Assembly (NCBI RefSeq): GCF_051433195.1 | Contig: NZ_JBHMFT010000022.1 | Coordinates: 21,488-85,487 of the forward strand | Length of the DNA stretch: 64,000 nt | Source: Falsiroseomonas sp051433195 | GTDB taxonomy: Bacteria; Pseudomonadota; Alphaproteobacteria; Acetobacterales; Acetobacteraceae | Reading direction: 5' to 3' | In this document: one piece after another, positions 56,105-64,000 of the stretch | Numbering within the stretch: position 1 is the stretch's first letter | How the letters are laid out: every line of letters starts with the position of its first letter | Program-made: the position numbers and the translations under genes | Notes under the pieces: generated by a model | The model's input: only the letters and a program-made list of their open reading frames with translations | Database searches by the model: none | Told to the model about the DNA's origin: nothing

Positions 56105-57600
56105 TTCGCCGCGCGCAGGCCCTGCACGCGGATCAGCCCATCCGGGACCAGGCGCAGGCCGGTGATCGCGGCGGTGGTGCCGAAGAAGCTCGCGGGGTGC
56201 CAGAGGTAGATGTAGGGCCGGTCGCGCAGCAGCACCTGCATGGCCTCGCCATAGGCGGCGAGGCGCGCGGCGGGGTCCACGCTGGTGCGGCCGGCGCGCA
56301 GCGCGGCATCGGCGGCCTCGCTGCAATATTTGCCGCCGTTCAGCGTCTGGCCGCAGGCGTTGAAGCCCCACAGATTGCCGTCGATGTCGGTGCGGCCGGA
56401 CCAGGCGATGATCAGCACCTCGAAGTCGCCGGCGGTCCAGTTGCGCAGCAGCGTCGCCACCTCGATCACCTGGATCTCCAGCGTGATGCCGGCCTCGGCG
56501 GCCATGGCCTGCACCACCTCCGCCGCCTGGATGTACTCGGTGGTGTTGGGGACGGAGAACTTGATGCGCACGCGGTCCTGCCCGGCCTCCCGCAGCAGGG
56601 CGCGGGCGCGGGTAAGGTCGCGGCCGGGGACGGGCAGGGCCGCGATGTGGTGCGGGTGGCCGGGCGGCGTGGACTGGTTGCCGGGGCGGTACAGGCCTTC
56701 GAAGGCGACGCGGTTCAGGATCTCGCGGTCGATGGACAGTTCCAGCGCCTCCCGCACCCGCGGGTCCTGGCCGAGCGGGGTCTGCGCGCCGTTGCCGTTG
56801 GCGACGTTGATGGCGAGATAGACGGAGGCGAGCGATGGCCCCTCCAGCAGCTTGACGCGGCTGTCGCGGCGCAGGGTCGCGACGTCGGAGGGGTTCACGC
56901 GCTCGATCACGTCGAGCGTGCCGGAGCGCAGGTTGGCGGCGCGCACGGTGGTGTCGGGGATCGGGCGATAGACCACGCGGTCGAAATGCAGGGCCCCGGC
57001 ATCCCAGTAGCCGGGGAAACGCTCCAGCTCGATGCGGTCCTGCGGCACGCGGCGGGTCAGGCGGTAGGGGCCGGCGCAGGCCGGCTGGGCCTGGAAATCG
57101 GCGCCCAGCACATTCGCCTGGCGCGGCGAGACCAGCATCCCGGCGCGGTCCGACAGCGCGGCGAGCAGCGGGGCGAAGGGCTCGGACAGGCGGATGCGGA
57201 TCTGCATCGGGCCGGCAACCTCCACCGCCGTCACCGGGCCGAGTTCGCCACGGCGGGTCGAGCCCTGGGCGTTGATGTGGCGGTTCAGGCCGGCGACGGC
57301 GGCCTCCGCATCCAGCGCGGCGCCGTCGTGGAAGGTGACTCCGGCCCGCAGGGTGAGCAGCAGCGCGCGGCCAGCTTCCTCCCAGGTCCAGGCGGTGGCG
57401 AGCTGCGGCACCAGCGCGCCCTTCTCATCCACCTCGATCAGCTTGTCGCACATCGCCATGAAGACCTGCCGGGCGGCGACGCTGCGCGACAGGGTGGGGT
57501 CCAGCACGTCGGGGTCCGAGGCGATGCCGATGCGCAGGGTCTGCGCGGCGGCGGGCAGCGCCAGGGTGAGGGACAGGGCGGCGGCGAGGAATGGTCGCAT
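56101..57600 (-). CDS. ABC transporter substrate-binding protein, dipeptide/oligopeptide type (SBP_bac_5)
   Basis: A 499-residue periplasmic protein with signal peptide MRPFLAAALSLTLALPAAAQ and the family-5 pattern LRIGIASDPDVLDPTLSRS, LTLRAGVTFHDGAALDAEAAVAGLNRHI, LGQDPRVREALELSIDREILNRVAFEGLYRPGNQ. It should capture a peptide-like or other polar ligand. No Dpp-type permease or ATPase genes are in the window. ATG at 57600; it diverges from the aminotransferase with GATATATC site 2 between them. Confidence 0.88.
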   Translation of the reverse strand: MRPFLAAALSLTLALPAAAQTLRIGIASDPDVLDPTLSRSVAARQVFMAMCDKLIEVDEKGALVPQLATAWTWEEAGRALLLTLRAGVTFHDGAALDAEAAVAGLNRHINAQGSTRRGELGPVTAVEVAGPMQIRIRLSEPFAPLLAALSDRAGMLVSPRQANVLGADFQAQPACAGPYRLTRRVPQDRIELERFPGYWDAGALHFDRVVYRPIPDTTVRAANLRSGTLDVIERVNPSDVATLRRDSRVKLLEGPSLASVYLAINVANGNGAQTPLGQDPRVREALELSIDREILNRVAFEGLYRPGNQSTPPGHPHHIAALPVPGRDLTRARALLREAGQDRVRIKFSVPNTTEYIQAAEVVQAMAAEAGITLEIQVIEVATLLRNWTAGDFEVLIIAWSGRTDIDGNLWGFNACGQTLNGGKYCSEAADAALRAGRTSVDPAARLAAYGEAMQVLLRDRPYIYLWHPASFFGTTAAITGLRLVPDGLIRVQGLRAAN

Positions 57601-57659
57601 GTCGTCTTCTCCGGGTGTCCAACTGCATCCTGACCTGTTTTATCCGGCTGACACCATAT

Positions 57660-57667
57660 GATATATC
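57660..57667. promoter_or_regulatory. GATATATC site 2 (binding protein / aminotransferase intergenic region)
   Basis: Palindrome 23 bases before the aminotransferase ATG and 60 bases before the divergent binding-protein ATG; context CATATGATATATCG. It matches site 3 (CATAGGATATATCG) in 13 of 14 bases. Proposed operator. Confidence 0.55.
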
Positions 57668-57690
57668 GCAGCGAGCCCAGGGAGCGCCCG

Positions 57691-58935
57691 ATGCCAGAAT
57701 CCCCGAACACCGTCATCCAACTCGACCCGGACACGATGCTGCGGGGGCGCGCACGGCGGGTCATCCCCGGCGGGCTGTGGGGGCATCTGAACGCCGCGCG
57801 GCTGCCGGAGGGCTATCCGCAATACTATGCCCGCGCCGAGGGCTGCCGGCTGTGGGACGTGAACGGGCGGGAAGTGGTGGACTTCATGTCCTCCTGGGGC
57901 CCGATCGTGCTGGGCCACCACAACCCGGCGGTGGAACAGGCGGCGCGGCGGCAGGCGGACCTCGGCGACTGCATGAACGGCCCGGCCCCGGTGCTGGTGG
58001 AACTGGCGGAGCGGCTGGTCGCCCTGATCGCGCATGCGGAGTGGTGCCTTCTGGCGAAGAACGGCACGGATGCCACCACCGCCTGCGTCACCATCGCCCG
58101 CGCCGCGACCGGGCGCCGCAAGGTGCTGGTGGCGCGCGGGTCGTATCACGGGGCGGTGCCGTGGTGCTCGCCGTCGCTCGCCGGGGTGACGGCGGAGGAC
58201 CGGGCGCATCTGGTTTTCTACGACTACAACGATATCGCGTCCGTCGAGGCGGCGGTGGCGGAGGCGGGGGACGACCTGGCGGCGATCCTGGTCACCGCCT
58301 TCCGGCACGACATGGCCCTGCCGCTGGAACTGCCCGACCCCGCCTTCGCGCAAACGTTGCGCGCCATCTGCGACCGGGAGGGTGCGGCGCTGGTGGTGGA
58401 TGATGTGCGCGCCGGCTTCCGGCTGCACATGGCCGGATCCTGGGAGACGGTGGGCGTGCGGCCGGATCTGTCCGCCTGGAGCAAGGCGATCGCGAACGGC
58501 CACCCCCTGGCCGCCGTGACCGGCGCCGAATGGCTGCGCCAGGCGGCGACCCAGGTGTTCACCACCGGGTCCTTCTGGTGCGGCGCCGTGCCCATGGCGG
58601 CGGCCTTGGCGACGCTGGACGAGTTGGAGCGGATCGACGGCCCCGCCACCATGGCGGCGATGGGCCAGAGGTTGCGCGATGGCCTGGACGCGCTGGCCGC
58701 GCGGCACGGCGTGGCGATCCACCAGAGCGGGCCGCCTCAGATGCCGCTGGTGCTGTTCGAGGGTGATGCGGGCTTCCGGCTCGGCGACGCGTTCTGTTCG
58801 GCGGCGCTGGCGGCGGGCGCCTATTTCCACCCGCGCCACAACATGTTCCTGAACTGCGCCCACACCGAGGCCGACATCGACCGCGGATTGCAGGCGGCCG
58901 ATGCAGGCTTCGCGGCGGTGGCCCGCCTAGGTTAA
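57691..58935 (+). CDS. Class III aminotransferase (glutamate-1-semialdehyde aminomutase-like)
   Basis: A 414-residue PLP enzyme with RVIPGGLWGHLNAARLP, NGTDATTACVTIARAATGRRKVLVARGSYHGAVPWCSP, VVDDVRAGFRLHM and AWSKAIANGHPLAAVTG with the PLP lysine at K265. The layout is close to GSA aminomutase, but the context (acylase, amidase, keto-acid dehydrogenase, binding proteins) suggests a catabolic omega-aminotransferase or beta-amino-acid enzyme. ATG at 57691 after GGGAG. Its stop overlaps the stop of the convergent amidase gene. Confidence 0.87.
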   Translation: MPESPNTVIQLDPDTMLRGRARRVIPGGLWGHLNAARLPEGYPQYYARAEGCRLWDVNGREVVDFMSSWGPIVLGHHNPAVEQAARRQADLGDCMNGPAPVLVELAERLVALIAHAEWCLLAKNGTDATTACVTIARAATGRRKVLVARGSYHGAVPWCSPSLAGVTAEDRAHLVFYDYNDIASVEAAVAEAGDDLAAILVTAFRHDMALPLELPDPAFAQTLRAICDREGAALVVDDVRAGFRLHMAGSWETVGVRPDLSAWSKAIANGHPLAAVTGAEWLRQAATQVFTTGSFWCGAVPMAAALATLDELERIDGPATMAAMGQRLRDGLDALAARHGVAIHQSGPPQMPLVLFEGDAGFRLGDAFCSAALAAGAYFHPRHNMFLNCAHTEADIDRGLQAADAGFAAVARLG

Positions 58936-60365
58936 ACCCCCGGCGGCCGGCGCTGCGCCCAGGGCCGGTCCTGTTCCAGGATGGCGCCGAGGCGCAGCAG
59001 CGACATGTCGGCGCCCCACGGCCCGACCAGCTGCACCCCGGTCGGCAGTCCGTCCTGGGCGAAACCGGAGGGGATGGTCAGGGCCGGGTGGCCGGTCAGG
59101 TTGAAGGGGTACATGGCGCTGGTCCAGCCCTGGCGGGTGATGCCGCATGATTCGCCCTCGATCTCGATCTGGCCATCGGCGGCGTCGAAATCCGCCGGCA
59201 GGGCGGTGCGGGTCAGGGTCGGCGTCACCAGGATGTCGAAGCGTCCGAACAGGTCCTGGATGGCGCGGAACAGCCGGGTGCGGGCGAACTGCGCCTGGCG
59301 GAACTGGGTCAGGGTGAAGCCGGAGCCGCGTTCCATGAAAGCCAGCAGCACCGGGTCCATCTGGTTGTGCCACTGCGCCAGGTGTGGCGTGCAGGCGACG
59401 AAGAAGCCCGCCTGGTACATCACGCGGCCCTCGAACTCGATCCAGTCGATCGCATCCGTCACTTCCTCGACCTGCGCACCGCGCGCCGCGAGGGCATCGA
59501 GCGAGGCGATGGTGTTCGCCTCCACCTCCGCCTGGACCTTGGGATTGCAGCAGCGCGCGATGTAGCCGACGCGCAGGCCGTGCAGGTCGTTGCCGACCAG
59601 GCCGGGCGGAACGGGAGCCAGGCCCGGGCCGCGCAGGCTCTGCGCGTCGCGGTCGCTGGGGCCGGCGATGACGGACAGCATCACCGCGGCGTCGTTGACC
59701 GTGCGGGTCATCGGCCCGGCATAGACGTTGTTGGCGAAGGTGTCGGCGGAGGTCTCCCACGGCACGGTGCCGAGCGTCGCCTTCAGCCCGACGATGCCGC
59801 AGGCGGCCGCCGGGATGCGGACGGAGCCCGCGCCATCCGTGCCGAGGCCGAGCGGCCCGAGCCCCGCCGCCACCGCCGCGGCACCGCCGCCGGAGGAGCC
59901 GCCGGTGGTGCGGGACAGGTCCCAGGGGTTGCGGGTGGTGCCGAAGCTCGGGCCGTCCGTAATGCCCTTGTGGCCGAATTCCGGCATCGTGGTCTTGCCG
60001 ACCAGGATGCCGCCCGCCGCCTTCAGCCGCGCCGCCGTGGCGTCGTCCCGCGCCGGCACATTGGTGGCGAAGATCGCCGAGCCATGCGTGGTCAGCACAT
60101 CCGCGGTATCGACCTGGTCCTTGATGTGGACGGGAACGCCGTGCAGCGGGCCGAGCGCGCCGCCCTCCATCACCGCCTGTTCGGCGCGGCGCGCGGCGGC
60201 CATCGCATCCTCCGCCAGGACCGTCACGAAGCAGTTCAGGCGCGGCTGTTCGCGCGCGATGCCCTCCAGCACCGCCCGAGTCAGCTCCACCGGCGACAGG
60301 GCGCGGCGGCGGATCAGCGCGGCGGCGCGGGTGGCGGGCATGAAGCGGAGCTCGGTGTCGTCCAT
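58932..60365 (-). CDS. Amidase signature family enzyme
   Basis: A 477-residue amidase with the Ser-cisSer-Lys triad: lysine K82 (PVHIKDQVDTADV), TTGGSSGGGAAAVAAG (cis-serine near S157), and nucleophile S181 in GTDGAGSVRIPA. The C-terminus SAMYPFNLTGHPALTIPSGF is typical. It should hydrolyse an amide, releasing a carboxylate and ammonia or an amine. The ATG at 60365 gives the usual N-terminus. It diverges from the second binding protein across GATATATC site 3. Confidence 0.9.
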   Translation of the reverse strand: MDDTELRFMPATRAAALIRRRALSPVELTRAVLEGIAREQPRLNCFVTVLAEDAMAAARRAEQAVMEGGALGPLHGVPVHIKDQVDTADVLTTHGSAIFATNVPARDDATAARLKAAGGILVGKTTMPEFGHKGITDGPSFGTTRNPWDLSRTTGGSSGGGAAAVAAGLGPLGLGTDGAGSVRIPAAACGIVGLKATLGTVPWETSADTFANNVYAGPMTRTVNDAAVMLSVIAGPSDRDAQSLRGPGLAPVPPGLVGNDLHGLRVGYIARCCNPKVQAEVEANTIASLDALAARGAQVEEVTDAIDWIEFEGRVMYQAGFFVACTPHLAQWHNQMDPVLLAFMERGSGFTLTQFRQAQFARTRLFRAIQDLFGRFDILVTPTLTRTALPADFDAADGQIEIEGESCGITRQGWTSAMYPFNLTGHPALTIPSGFAQDGLPTGVQLVGPWGADMSLLRLGAILEQDRPWAQRRPPGV

Positions 60366-60418
60366 CGTGGCGTTTCCTCTCTTGCGCAGGGCCCTCGGCA
60401 CGGCCCATGCTGGCATAG

Positions 60419-60426
60419 GATATATC
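60419..60426. promoter_or_regulatory. GATATATC site 3 (amidase / second binding-protein intergenic region)
   Basis: Palindrome 21 bases before the binding-protein ATG (60448) and 53 bases before the divergent amidase ATG; context CATAGGATATATCG. Third occurrence of the motif, each time in a divergent intergenic region of this cluster. Confidence 0.55.
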
Positions 60427-60447
60427 GAACGGCGAGGGAGCCAACCC

Positions 60448-62022
60448 ATGTCCTCAACCCTGATCGGCCGGCGCGGCATCCTGGCCGGCGGCACTGCGCT
60501 CGCCGCCAGCGGCATCATCCGGCCGCCTGGTGCGCGGGCCGCGACGCAGATGAACCTGGTGCTCGAGTCGGAGGTCGTGATCCTCGACCCCTACATGACC
60601 ACGGCGGCCATCACCCGGACCTTCGGCTTTCATATCTTCGACACGCTGTTCGCGATGGACGGCCAGGGCCGCATCCAGCCGCAGATGGTCGAGGGCTACA
60701 CGACCTCCGCCGACCGGCTGACCTGGAATTTCACCCTGCGGCCGGGGATGAAGTTTCACGATGGGCAAGCGGTGACCTCGGCCGATGTCGTAGCCTCGCT
60801 GAACCGCTGGATGCCGAAGGATGCGCTGGGCCGGTTGCTGCGCGATGCGCATGAGAGCCTGACGGCAAAGGGCCCGTTGGGCTTCGAGCTGGTGCTGAAG
60901 AAGCCCTTCCCGCTGGTGCTGGACGTGCTCGGAAAGCCGAACGCGCCGGTGCCTTTCATCCTGCCGGAGCGGCTGGCGCGCACGCCGGGCGACGTACGCA
61001 TCACGGAGATCATCGGCTCCGGCCCCTTCCGCTTCCGCCCCGACCAGTGGCGGCCCGGCAACTACATGGTGCTGGAGAAGTTCCCGGATTACGTGCCGCG
61101 GCAGGAGGCGCCGGACTTCCTGTCGGGCGGCAAGGTGGTGAAGGTGGACAGCCTTTCACTGCGTGTCATGCCCGACCAGGCGACGGGTGCGACCGCGCTG
61201 CTGGCGAACGAGATCGACTACCAGCAATACGTGCCCTTCGATTGGATCCCGCGCCTGGAACGCTCGCGCGATATCCGGCTGCTGTCGCTCGGCGGGCTGC
61301 ACCAGTTCCAGGGCAATTTCCGCCTCAACCACGCGGCGCCGCCCTTCGACGACCCCGCGGTGCGGCGCGTGCTGTGGAAGCTGGTGGACCAGAACACGGT
61401 CCTGCAGGCGATCGGCATACCGGAGCGGTTCCGCGCGCCGCAATGCACATCCTTCTGGATGTGCGATGCGCCCTACAGCACCGATGCGGGCGCGGAGGGG
61501 GCGAAGTTCTCCATCGAGGAGGCGAAGGCGGAGCTTGCGAAGACCAGCTATGCCGGGCAGCCGGTGCAGTTCCTGCAGGTGGCGGGCTCGATTTCGCAGA
61601 CCGCGGCACAGGTGCTGGTGCAGAACATGAAGCTGGCCGGCTTCACGGTGGACGAACAGCAGATGGATTGGGGCACCGTGCTGGCGCGCCGCGCGCGGCG
61701 GGATGGTTGGAGCATGTTCGCCGTCTATTCGAACGGCGTCGACATGCTGACACCGCTGACGCATTTCTACATCGCCAGCACCTGCGCCGACTTTCCTGGC
61801 TGGTCCTGCGACGAACGCATCCCGCGCCTGACGCAGGATTTCGCCAATGCGGAGACGCCGGCGGAACGGCAGCGGCTGACGGCGGAGATCCAGCGCCTGG
61901 CCTACGAGCTGACGCCGAGCGTGATGTGGGGCCAGTTCACCATCCCCGCGGCCTACCGCACCTCGCTGAAGGGGCTGATGGAATCCTCCTTCCCGATTTT
62001 CTGGAACGTCGAGAAGGGCTGA
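60448..62022 (+). CDS. ABC transporter substrate-binding protein, dipeptide type, second copy
   Basis: A 524-residue family-5 solute-binding protein with a twin-arginine signal peptide (IGRRGILAGGTALAASGIIRPPGARAA). It reads MNLVLESEVVILDPYMTTAAI, NFTLRPGMKFHDGQAVTSADVVASLNRWM and ADFPGWSCDERIPRLTQDFANAETPAERQRLTAEIQRLAYE. The length is typical. It is not a close copy of the binding protein at 56101-57600 (different signal type and sequence), so the two may bind different ligands. ATG at 60448 after GAGGGAG. No permease follows in the window. Confidence 0.88.
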   Translation: MSSTLIGRRGILAGGTALAASGIIRPPGARAATQMNLVLESEVVILDPYMTTAAITRTFGFHIFDTLFAMDGQGRIQPQMVEGYTTSADRLTWNFTLRPGMKFHDGQAVTSADVVASLNRWMPKDALGRLLRDAHESLTAKGPLGFELVLKKPFPLVLDVLGKPNAPVPFILPERLARTPGDVRITEIIGSGPFRFRPDQWRPGNYMVLEKFPDYVPRQEAPDFLSGGKVVKVDSLSLRVMPDQATGATALLANEIDYQQYVPFDWIPRLERSRDIRLLSLGGLHQFQGNFRLNHAAPPFDDPAVRRVLWKLVDQNTVLQAIGIPERFRAPQCTSFWMCDAPYSTDAGAEGAKFSIEEAKAELAKTSYAGQPVQFLQVAGSISQTAAQVLVQNMKLAGFTVDEQQMDWGTVLARRARRDGWSMFAVYSNGVDMLTPLTHFYIASTCADFPGWSCDERIPRLTQDFANAETPAERQRLTAEIQRLAYELTPSVMWGQFTIPAAYRTSLKGLMESSFPIFWNVEKG

Positions 62023-62090
62023 GCCGCCGCGCCTCGCTTGCCGGCCCCGTCGCCGCACCCTAGCTTCCGGGCGACGACGGGGAGGGTGCG

Positions 62091-62831
62091 GTGCAGGAAC
62101 TCGGGCAGTTGGCCGGCAAGCGGGCGCTGGTCACGGGCGCATCCTCCGGCCTCGGCGCGCATTTCGCCGAGGTGTTGGCCGCGCGCGGGGCGGAGGTGGT
62201 GCTGGCGGCGCGGCGGCTGGCGGCGCTGGAGGAGGTGGCGGCCCGCATCCGTGCCGCGGGCGGCACCTGCACCACCCTGCAACTGGACATGATGGCGCTG
62301 GATGCCACGCGGCTGGAGGGCGGCTTCGACATCCTGGTGAACAACGCGGGAATTGTGCGGGAGGCCGCGGCGCTCGACCTTGATGAGGCGGCCTGGGATG
62401 CGGTGGTGGATACCAACCTCAAGGGCATGTTCTTCCTGGCGCAGGCGGTGGCGCGCGGGATGCGGGAGAGGGGAGGCGGGGCCATCGTCAACATCGCCTC
62501 CATCCTCGGACTGCGGCAGGCGGGCGGGGTGCTGCCCTATGCGGTGTCGAAGGCGGGGGTCATCCAGATGACGAAGTCGCTGGCGCTGGAATGGGCGCGG
62601 CACGGCATCCGCGTGAACGCCATCGCGCCCGGCTATATCGAGACGGATCTGAACCGCGATTTCTGGCAATCGGCAGGGGGGTTGGCGATGATCAAGCGCA
62701 TTCCGCAACGGCGGCTCGGGCAGCTTGCGGACCTCGACGGGCCGCTGCTGCTGCTGGCGTCCGACGCCTCGCGCTACATGACGGGCGCGACGCTTGTGGT
62801 GGATGGCGGGCACCTGGTGTCCAGCCTGTGA
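62091..62831 (+). CDS. SDR family oxidoreductase
   Basis: A 246-residue classical short-chain dehydrogenase with VTGASSGLGAHFAEVLAARGA, NNAG (84-87), S137, Y150 and K154 (YAVSK), RVNAIAPGYIETDLN and a C-terminal YMTGATLVVDGGH. It reduces or oxidises a carbonyl/alcohol, possibly a 3-hydroxyacyl compound in view of the acyl-CoA dehydrogenase that follows. GTG at 62091 is preceded by GGGGAGGG; its stop overlaps the next start (GTGA). Confidence 0.9.
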   Translation: MQELGQLAGKRALVTGASSGLGAHFAEVLAARGAEVVLAARRLAALEEVAARIRAAGGTCTTLQLDMMALDATRLEGGFDILVNNAGIVREAAALDLDEAAWDAVVDTNLKGMFFLAQAVARGMRERGGGAIVNIASILGLRQAGGVLPYAVSKAGVIQMTKSLALEWARHGIRVNAIAPGYIETDLNRDFWQSAGGLAMIKRIPQRRLGQLADLDGPLLLLASDASRYMTGATLVVDGGHLVSSL

Positions 62832-64000
62832 CGACGCCCCGCGCCCTGGAGATCGCCGCGAGGGTCGAGGCCTTCGTGCGCGAGGTGGTGTTTCCGTATG
62901 AGCGCGACCCGCGCTGCGGGCCGCATGGGCCGAGCGAGGACCTGGTGCGCGAGTTGCGCGGCAAGGCGCGCGCGGCGGGGCTGCTGACGCCGCATATCCT
63001 GCCGGGGGGCCTCCACCTGACGCAGGTGGAAACCGCGACGGTGCTGCAGAAATCGGGCCTTTCGCCGCTCGGGCCCGTCGCGGTGAACACCGCGGCGCCG
63101 GATGAGGGCAACATGTTCCTGCTCGGCCGTATTGCCACGCCGGACCAGAAGCGGCGCTTCCTGGAGCCGCTGGTGGCCGGCGCGCGATCCGCCTTCTTCA
63201 TGACGGAACCGGCGGCGGAAGGCGGCGCGGGCTCCGATCCGTCCATGCTGAAGACCACGGCCGTGCGCAACAACAGCGGCTGGGTCGTCAATGGCCGTAA
63301 GGCTTTCATCACGGGCGCGCAGGGCGCCGAGGTCGGCATCGTCATGGCGCGCAGCACGCCGGAGGGTGCGCGCGTCGGTGCGACGATGTTCCTGGTGGAT
63401 TTGCCGCACCCGGCGATCCGGATCGAGCGCATCCTCGACACCATCGACAGCTCCATGCCGGGCGGCCACGCCATCGTCGCCATCGAGGACCTGCGGCTGG
63501 AGGACAGCCAGGTTCTCGGTGAGGTGGATGAGGGTTTTCGTTACGCGCAGATCCGGCTGGCCCCGGCGCGGCTGTCGCACTGCATGCGCTGGCACGGCGC
63601 GGCGACGCGCGCGCAGGAGATTGCGGTGGACTACGCCGTGAAGCGCGAGGCCTTCGGCAAGAAGCTGATCGACCACGAAGGCGTCGGCTTCATGCTGGCC
63701 GAGAACGTCATCGAGCTGCAGCAGGCCTCGCTGATGATCGACTGGTGCGCCGGCGTGTTGGACAGCGGCGCGCCGGGCACGGCGGAAAGCTCCATCGCCA
63801 AGGTCGCGGTCTCGGAGGCGTTGTACCGCATCGCCGATCGCTGCGTGCAGGTGCTGGGCGGCACCGGGGTTTCCGGCGACACGGTGGTGGAGCAGGTGCT
63901 GCGGGAGACGCGCGCCTTCCGCATCTATGACGGGCCGACCGAAGTGCACAAATGGTCGATCGCCAAGGGCATCAAGCGCGCGGCGCTGGCGGGGCGTGCT
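62828..64000 (+). CDS. Acyl-CoA dehydrogenase, 3' end beyond the window
   Basis: A frame open from GTG at 62828 to the last base (391 codons), so the C-terminus is missing or very short. It has FMTEPAAEGGAGSDPSMLKTTAV (flavin region), VDYAVKREAFGKKLIDHEGVGFMLAENVIELQQASLMI, VAVSEALYRIADRCVQVLGGTGVSGDT, and FRIYDGPTEVHKWSIAKG, where the last motif holds the catalytic acid region. It resembles the ACAD10/11-like group. GTG overlaps the SDR stop by four bases, so they are co-translated. Confidence 0.88.
   Translation, partial: MTTPRALEIAARVEAFVREVVFPYERDPRCGPHGPSEDLVRELRGKARAAGLLTPHILPGGLHLTQVETATVLQKSGLSPLGPVAVNTAAPDEGNMFLLGRIATPDQKRRFLEPLVAGARSAFFMTEPAAEGGAGSDPSMLKTTAVRNNSGWVVNGRKAFITGAQGAEVGIVMARSTPEGARVGATMFLVDLPHPAIRIERILDTIDSSMPGGHAIVAIEDLRLEDSQVLGEVDEGFRYAQIRLAPARLSHCMRWHGAATRAQEIAVDYAVKREAFGKKLIDHEGVGFMLAENVIELQQASLMIDWCAGVLDSGAPGTAESSIAKVAVSEALYRIADRCVQVLGGTGVSGDTVVEQVLRETRAFRIYDGPTEVHKWSIAKGIKRAALAGRA

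Noticed and set aside
53774..56371. An 865-codon minus-strand frame opposite the fused E1 gene
   Set aside because: Antisense shadow; the plus strand shows thiamine-enzyme motifs throughout.
1..64000. CRISPR arrays, tRNA or rRNA genes, phage or transposase genes
   Set aside because: I looked for regularly spaced repeats, cloverleaf-like GTTCGAATC arms and transposase motifs and saw none; a covariance-model search could still find a small RNA.

Overview
The window is a GC-rich (about 70% by eye), densely packed bacterial chromosome segment. It holds about 58 protein-coding genes, one pseudogene, no tRNA, rRNA or CRISPR array that I could see, and no recognisable insertion sequence or phage gene. 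Many genes overlap by 1-8 bases, and GTG/TTG starts are common. The glpX-recJ pair, a DUF445 gene, a SUF operon using SufU and SufT, Bug-type binding proteins and many twin-arginine-like signal peptides suggest an alphaproteobacterium, most likely Acetobacteraceae (Roseomonas-like). The family assignment is an inference from gene content, not from a marker gene.

Layout. 1-6977: end of a histidine phosphatase gene, glpX-recJ, two small membrane proteins, a flavin monooxygenase, a guanine-deaminase-like enzyme and a DUF445 protein. 7008-8807: a zinc-type ABC transporter (ATPase and permease) preceded by a promoter, a Zur-like operator and a 39-residue membrane peptide. 8813-13660: an NTF2-like exported protein, a YqhA-family protein, RidA, then a sugar-nucleotide trio (rfbB, an epimerase-like SDR, a DegT aminotransferase). 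13667-18630: an M81 peptidase-like protein diverging from a divergent PEP-carboxylase-like protein, then a DUF305 protein. 18633-25328: a rhodanese, a DUF3574 lipoprotein and, on the minus strand, a chain methyltransferase > GtrB/ArnC-like glycosyltransferase > ArnE-like small transporter > MFS, facing a plus-strand GT-C-like membrane protein; together they look like a polyprenyl-phosphate-sugar modification locus. 25321-28045: two tandem EamA transporters and an MBL hydrolase. 28047-33657: a minus-strand acyl-CoA operon (SDR, acyl-CoA dehydrogenase, ADP-forming acyl-CoA synthetase, nitroreductase, Nudix), divergent from a sulfonate/taurine-type ABC transporter (33777-36270).

37337-43808 is a complete SUF iron-sulfur operon (Rrf2 regulator, sufB, C, D, S, U, T, A). 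It is followed by a decayed iron-related locus (44194-45859): an iron-box-like palindrome, a PepSY membrane protein, a DUF2271 gene that has lost its start codon and 3' end, and a GNAT gene whose reading frame runs on through the junction. 46269-50712 carries a Bug binding protein, a cyclic-nucleotide-domain/thioredoxin-reductase-like fusion, a lytic transglycosylase and an unknown protein.

50865-64000 is the most interesting part. A penicillin-acylase-family hydrolase, a FadR-type GntR regulator, a fused E1-alpha/E1-beta dehydrogenase, two dipeptide-type binding proteins, a class III aminotransferase and an amidase are arranged around three divergent intergenic regions. Each of these contains the 8-base palindrome GATATATC. 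I infer a regulon for uptake and breakdown of an N-acylated or amide compound under the GntR protein. An SDR and an acyl-CoA dehydrogenase (cut by the window end) follow.
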